Source of the DNA: JAAXGX01 sp965203565
GTDB taxonomy: Bacteria > Acidobacteriota > Vicinamibacteria > Vicinamibacterales > UBA8438
Assembly (NCBI GenBank): GCA_965203565.1
Contig: OZ241896.1
Coordinates: forward strand, 3,472,001-3,536,000
DNA length: 64,000 nt
Direction: 5' to 3'
Made by a program: the position numbers and the translations under genes. The notes below the pieces were generated by a model, which worked only from the letters and a program-made list of their open reading frames with translations, searched no databases and was not told the origin of the DNA. Shown here in pieces: positions 60,438 to 64,000 of the stretch (position 1 is its first letter; each line of letters begins with the position of its first letter).

Positions 60438-61946
60438 CTACTCCTTGCGCACCTGGAGGAAGACGCGCGTGTCGCCGCGCTGGACGAGCAGGAACGCCGT
60501 CCGGCCCGACTCGATCTCGCCGAGCTCCGCGGTCGCCTCCGCCGCCGACGCGACGTCGGCCCGGTTGACGCTGAGGATGACGTCGCCCGGCTGCACGCCG
60601 CTCGCCTCGGCGGGGCCGCCGCGCGCGACGTCCGCCACCACCGCTCCCGCCGTGTCGGCCGGGACGCGCAGCCGCCGGGCGATCCGCGGCGTCAGGTCGC
60701 GCAGCGTCACGCCGAACCCTTCGCTGACCTCCTGGGCGTCCGCCGCCTCCGCCGGCCGGTTCTCCGCCTCGAGGTCGAGCTCGCCGATCGTGACGTCCAG
60801 CGTCAGCCGCTCGCCGTCGCGGACCACGTCGATCGGCACCGTCGCGCCGGGACGGGTGGCGACCACCCGGCTCTGGATGTCGCGGGTGGTCTCGACCGGC
60901 TCGCCGTCGTACCCCACGATGACGTCGCCGGGCAGGATGCCGGCCTCGTCGGCCGGACCGCCCCGGTTGACCGACTGGACGACGGCGCCGTTCGCGTCCT
61001 CGAGGCCGAAGCTCTCGAAGCTGTCGCGCGAGACCGGCTCGATCACCACGCCGATGACGCCCCGCGTCACCTTGCCGCCCCGCAGCTCGTCGAGCAGATC
61101 GCGCACCGTGTTGATCGGGACGGCGAAGCCGACGCCGACGTTCGCCTGGCGGTCGCTGACGATGGCGGTGTTCATGCCGACCACTTCGCCGCGAAGGTTC
61201 AGGAGCGGCCCGCCGGAGTTCCCCGGGTTGATGGCGGCGTCGGTCTGCAGCATCTCCTGCGACCGGCCGCGCGTCGCCCGGAACGGCCGGCCGATCGCCG
61301 AAATGACGCCGACCGTCACGGTGTGCCCGAGGCCGAACGGGTTGCCGATCGCCATCACCCAGTCGCCGGGGGCCATCCGGCCGGAGTCGCCGAACGTCGC
61401 CGCGGGAAGCTCCCGGCCGGGTTTCTCGACCAGCTCCAGCAGGGCGCTGTCGGTGAGCTGATCGCGGCCGAGCACGCGCGCTTCGTACGTGTCGCGCTCG
61501 TCGTCGCCGAAGAAGTCGATCTCGATCGTCGTGGCGTTCGCCACGACGTGGTTGTTCGTCAGGATCAGGCCGTCCGGGTCGATGACGAACCCGGTGCCCG
61601 CCGACGGGACCTCGCGCGGCCGCTGCCGTCCGGGCGGCTGCCCGAAGAACCGGCGGAACAGGTCGTTGTCGCCGAAGAAGTCGTTCAGCTCGGTGGTCGG
61701 CTGCTCCGACTCGACGCGGATGTTGACGACCATGTCGGTCTGGGTCCGGGCGATCTCGCGGAACGTGCCCGCGTGGATCGGGCCGTCCAGCGGCGCGCTG
61801 CGCATCGGCGGGGCGGTGAACGTCTGCTGCGCCTGCGCCGACGAGGCGGGCGCCATGTCGAAGCGGGATGCGATGACCATCCCGACCGCCATCGCCGTCA
61901 CGGCGATCAGACCCGCGGACCACAAGGTGTTGCGTCGTGTCGACAT
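60438..61946 (-). CDS. HtrA/Deg-family serine protease with two PDZ domains
   Basis: 502 residues. A membrane or signal segment (LIAVTAMAVGMVIASRF) is followed by a trypsin-like domain with His133 (NNHVV), Asp166 (TDSALLEL) and Ser244 (NPGNSGGP). PDZ1 begins near residue 285 (GVIGVVIEPVSRDSF) and PDZ2 near 390. The order and spacing equal DegP/DegQ. It acts in the periplasm as a protease and chaperone for misfolded envelope proteins. No alteration of the triad is seen. Confidence 0.95.
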   Translation of the reverse strand: MSTRRNTLWSAGLIAVTAMAVGMVIASRFDMAPASSAQAQQTFTAPPMRSAPLDGPIHAGTFREIARTQTDMVVNIRVESEQPTTELNDFFGDNDLFRRFFGQPPGRQRPREVPSAGTGFVIDPDGLILTNNHVVANATTIEIDFFGDDERDTYEARVLGRDQLTDSALLELVEKPGRELPAATFGDSGRMAPGDWVMAIGNPFGLGHTVTVGVISAIGRPFRATRGRSQEMLQTDAAINPGNSGGPLLNLRGEVVGMNTAIVSDRQANVGVGFAVPINTVRDLLDELRGGKVTRGVIGVVIEPVSRDSFESFGLEDANGAVVQSVNRGGPADEAGILPGDVIVGYDGEPVETTRDIQSRVVATRPGATVPIDVVRDGERLTLDVTIGELDLEAENRPAEAADAQEVSEGFGVTLRDLTPRIARRLRVPADTAGAVVADVARGGPAEASGVQPGDVILSVNRADVASAAEATAELGEIESGRTAFLLVQRGDTRVFLQVRKE

Positions 61947-61974
61947 ATCTCCTCCACCAGACCGCCTTCGGATT

Positions 61975-63252
61975 TTACGCCGTTCCGGTTCCGGATCGCC
62001 CGCCGTCCGTGCGGCGCAGGGGAACTATCTCGTCCTGGAGCGGACCGGTCACCTCGGCGGCGTCCGGTCCCACGTACAGGTTGATCTCCGTGCGTACGCC
62101 GAACCGGTCCAGGTAGACGCCGGGCTCTATCGTGAAGCCGGTCCCGGGCAGCAGCCGCCGGTCGTCGTGCGTCTCGTAGTCGTCCATGTGCACGCCGTGG
62201 CCGTGCACGTCGCGGCCGAGGCTGTGCCCGGTGCGATGCACGAAGCGCTCGCCGAACCCGGCGGCGTCGATCACGCCGCGCGCGGCCCGGTCGACCTCCC
62301 AGCCGCGCAGGTCGCGGCCCGACCGCACCCGGTCCTTGACGAGGGCGACGGCGGCGTCGCGGGCGTCGCGCGCCACCCGGAAGACGGCGGCGTACTCCGC
62401 CGGCGGCGCCGCCGCGGTGCAGCCGACCCACGTGATGTCGGCGAAGACGGCGCCCGGCGCGTCCTGCTTGCCCCACAGGTCGAGGAGCACCAGCTCGCCG
62501 CGGCCGATGGCGCGCGAGCGCGCCGCCGTCGGGAGGTAGTGCGGGTTGCCGCTGTTCTCCGCGGCCGCCACCACCGGGGCCGAGTCGCTGACCAGTCCTT
62601 CGTCCTCGAACCACCCCGCCATCGTCTGCTGGACTTCGAACTCGCCCACCGGCGCGCCGGTCTCCATCCGTTCCGTGACGAGGGCGAACGCGCGGTCCTT
62701 GATCCGGTGCAGGCGCGCCGACGCCTCGCGGTGGGTCGCCAGCGCGGCGGCGCTCCAGACCGCCTCGAACCGCTGCACCAGGTCGCCCGAGGAGACCACG
62801 GTCACCCCCAGGCTCCTGACCGCGTCGATCGTTCCCGCGTCGACCTTCGACACGTACGGGAGCGCGCCGCCCGGCGAGTACTCCATCGCGACCCGGCCGG
62901 CGCCGGCGACCAGATCGGCAAGGCCCGCCTCGAGCTGCCCCCGCCCGGCGTACAGCGTCCGCCGCCCGGGCAGATGGGCCAGCACGTCCGGTTCGATCCG
63001 GTGCGCCAGCGCGCGCGGCGCGCCCGCGGCGGGAACGAAATAGAACCACCGCCGCGTCGCGAGCGGCGCGCCGCCGCCCCCGGCGTCGTCCGCATGCAGG
63101 CCGGCCAGCGCGCGGGCGATCGGGTTCGAGCCGTGGAAGTCATACAGCAGCCAGCCGTCCAGCCCGTCTTCGCGCAGCGCGGCCTGGACGGCCTCGACGT
63201 CGATCGCCACGCCGCCGAGTATATCAGCGGCGCCGGGCGCGGCGGGTTTCAC
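61975..63252 (-). CDS. M24-family metallopeptidase (Xaa-Pro aminopeptidase type)
   Basis: Up to 425 residues. An N-terminal creatinase-like domain (DGWLLYDFHGSNPIARALAG) precedes the pita-bread fold with metal ligands in LLDLWGKQD, FADITWVG, RTGHSLGRDVHGHG, TIEPGVYLDRFG and TEINLYV. The GTG at 63252 gives the longest product; a GTG at 63210 (VAIDVEAVQAALREDG) may be the true start because homology begins there. It trims proline-containing peptides in the cytoplasm. Intact. Confidence 0.85.
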   Translation of the reverse strand: MKPAAPGAADILGGVAIDVEAVQAALREDGLDGWLLYDFHGSNPIARALAGLHADDAGGGGAPLATRRWFYFVPAAGAPRALAHRIEPDVLAHLPGRRTLYAGRGQLEAGLADLVAGAGRVAMEYSPGGALPYVSKVDAGTIDAVRSLGVTVVSSGDLVQRFEAVWSAAALATHREASARLHRIKDRAFALVTERMETGAPVGEFEVQQTMAGWFEDEGLVSDSAPVVAAAENSGNPHYLPTAARSRAIGRGELVLLDLWGKQDAPGAVFADITWVGCTAAAPPAEYAAVFRVARDARDAAVALVKDRVRSGRDLRGWEVDRAARGVIDAAGFGERFVHRTGHSLGRDVHGHGVHMDDYETHDDRRLLPGTGFTIEPGVYLDRFGVRTEINLYVGPDAAEVTGPLQDEIVPLRRTDGGRSGTGTA

Positions 63253-63333
63253 AGGAGTTGGACGCGCGCCGCGGCGCGATGGTCTGCGGGAAGGATCGGC
63301 GGCCGGCGCCCCGCGGGGCTCCGCGACGGGCTG

Positions 63334-63891
63334 CTACGGCTGGTCGGCGGCGGCGGCGTCCTCCGCCGCCTCCTCCTCCACCGGGTCTTCGATTTCCTCG
63401 AGCAGGGTCGCCTTGATCTCGCCGTTCTGGTGGCTGAACTCGTAGTTGCTGCGGTCCATCGCCGGGTTGCGGGGCACGCGCAGCTCGATGTCGACCACCT
63501 GGCCCGTCAGCACCGGCTCGCGGAACCGCACGGAGTCGCCGGTGACCGTGTTGCCGTCGGCGTCGAACCAGAACTCGTCGACCTGGAGGCCGGCGATGGC
63601 GTTCTCCGCGAGGTTCTTCACGCGGAACGTCGTCACGATGAAGTTGCCCTGCCGGCGGGCGCGCGGCTGCTCGTAGCCGATCTCCGCCAGGCCGCGCACC
63701 GTCGGGACGAGCTGGACGTCGCTGCCGAGCTTCGAGGCGAGACGGTTCGCGGCGGCGACCGCCTCGGCGCTCGGGGCGCTCGGACCGGCCTCGGCCGCTT
63801 CCTCGGCCGGCGCCGCGCCGCCGCCGCATGCCGCGGCCGCCAGCGCCCCGGCCAGGAACCCGAACAGCAGAGTGCGGCTGAGTCGTTTCAT
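63334..63891 (-). CDS. Lipoprotein with an FxLYD-like beta domain
   Basis: 185 residues from the ATG at 63891, with an AAGGAGC ribosome-binding site. A signal ends at Cys22 (ALAAAACGGG), a lipobox-like site followed by an acidic linker. The C-terminal part (RQGNFIVTTFRVKNLAENAI, then VDEFWFDADGNTVTGDSVRF and GQVVDIELRVPRN) is a beta-sandwich like the FxLYD/DUF3426 family. It probably sits at the periplasmic side of a membrane; its role is unknown. A longer in-frame upstream start is less likely. Confidence 0.75.
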   Translation of the reverse strand: MKRLSRTLLFGFLAGALAAAACGGGAAPAEEAAEAGPSAPSAEAVAAANRLASKLGSDVQLVPTVRGLAEIGYEQPRARRQGNFIVTTFRVKNLAENAIAGLQVDEFWFDADGNTVTGDSVRFREPVLTGQVVDIELRVPRNPAMDRSNYEFSHQNGEIKATLLEEIEDPVEEEAAEDAAAADQP

Positions 63892-63923
63892 CACAGCTCC
63901 TTCGGTGTGAAGCGGGATTATAG

Positions 63924-64000
63924 CTAAATCTCGCCGTTCCATTCCTCGGGTTCGGGATTGACCGACCGGAAGATCTCGAGATGCCACTTGCCGCCCCCCC
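63924..64000 (-). CDS. C-terminal end of an unidentified protein (5' end outside window)
   Basis: The minus-strand frame ends with TAG at 63926-63924. The last residues read KWHLEIFRSVNPEPEEWNGE, too short for a family call. The window closes in a run of eight C, which may be sequence end rather than natural DNA. Confidence 0.4.
   Translation of the reverse strand, partial: GGGKWHLEIFRSVNPEPEEWNGEI

Overview
The DNA is very GC-rich and reads as a chromosomal segment of an Acidobacteriota bacterium, probably near Vicinamibacteria. That placement is an inference from gene content: a VWFA-related acidobacterial-type exported protein, a YpdA-type bacillithiol disulfide reductase, and the overall codon usage. 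No rRNA, tRNA or CRISPR array was recognised.

Layout. 1-1.35 kb: the tail of an unknown gene and ypdA. 1.4-5.5 kb: a graveyard holding a truncated HSP90-like ATPase, a truncated regulator, a decayed IS3-family element, and a broken ATPase/TOPRIM-like pair that carries a MITE. 5.6-16 kb: accessory and housekeeping genes: a nucleotidyltransferase module, an acyl-CoA ligase, YciI, a Phd/VapC toxin-antitoxin pair, an MFS transporter, an SDR, a copper oxidase with a TolC-type protein, and a solute-binding protein gene broken by a TAG codon. 16-25.6 kb: a complex I operon on the minus strand, nuoACDHJKLMN. It lacks every Fe-S subunit gene (nuoB, E, F, G, I) and has a good sigma70-like promoter. 25.7-32.7 kb: a VWA protein, a second MITE, then a heme cluster (ccsA/hemX-like, hemA, hemC, cobA-hemD fusion, hemB).

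32.7-47.5 kb: a surface-glycan locus. It has four very large glycosyltransferases, three of them GT4-GT2 fusions, around a UDP-sulfoquinovose synthase (SQD1 family), an NAD-dependent epimerase and an M23 peptidase. The GT2 active sites of two paralogues have lost key acidic residues. 47.5-55.3 kb: a third MITE, a large RTX calcium-binding protein with its own promoter, a type I secretion ATPase and adaptor, and a Wzm/Wzt-type polysaccharide exporter. Together with the glycan genes these form a cell-surface export region. 55.3-64 kb: housekeeping genes on the minus strand: asnS, an AmgK/MurU-like pair overlapping a CYTH protein, a MidA-like methyltransferase, an HtrA protease, an M24 peptidase and a lipoprotein.

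The most novel signals are: a 158-bp MITE family in three copies, each with a perfect 4-bp target duplication and two of them 157/158 identical; the sulfoquinovose-linked glycan locus with decaying GT2 domains; and the split of complex I genes exactly along Fe-S cofactor content.
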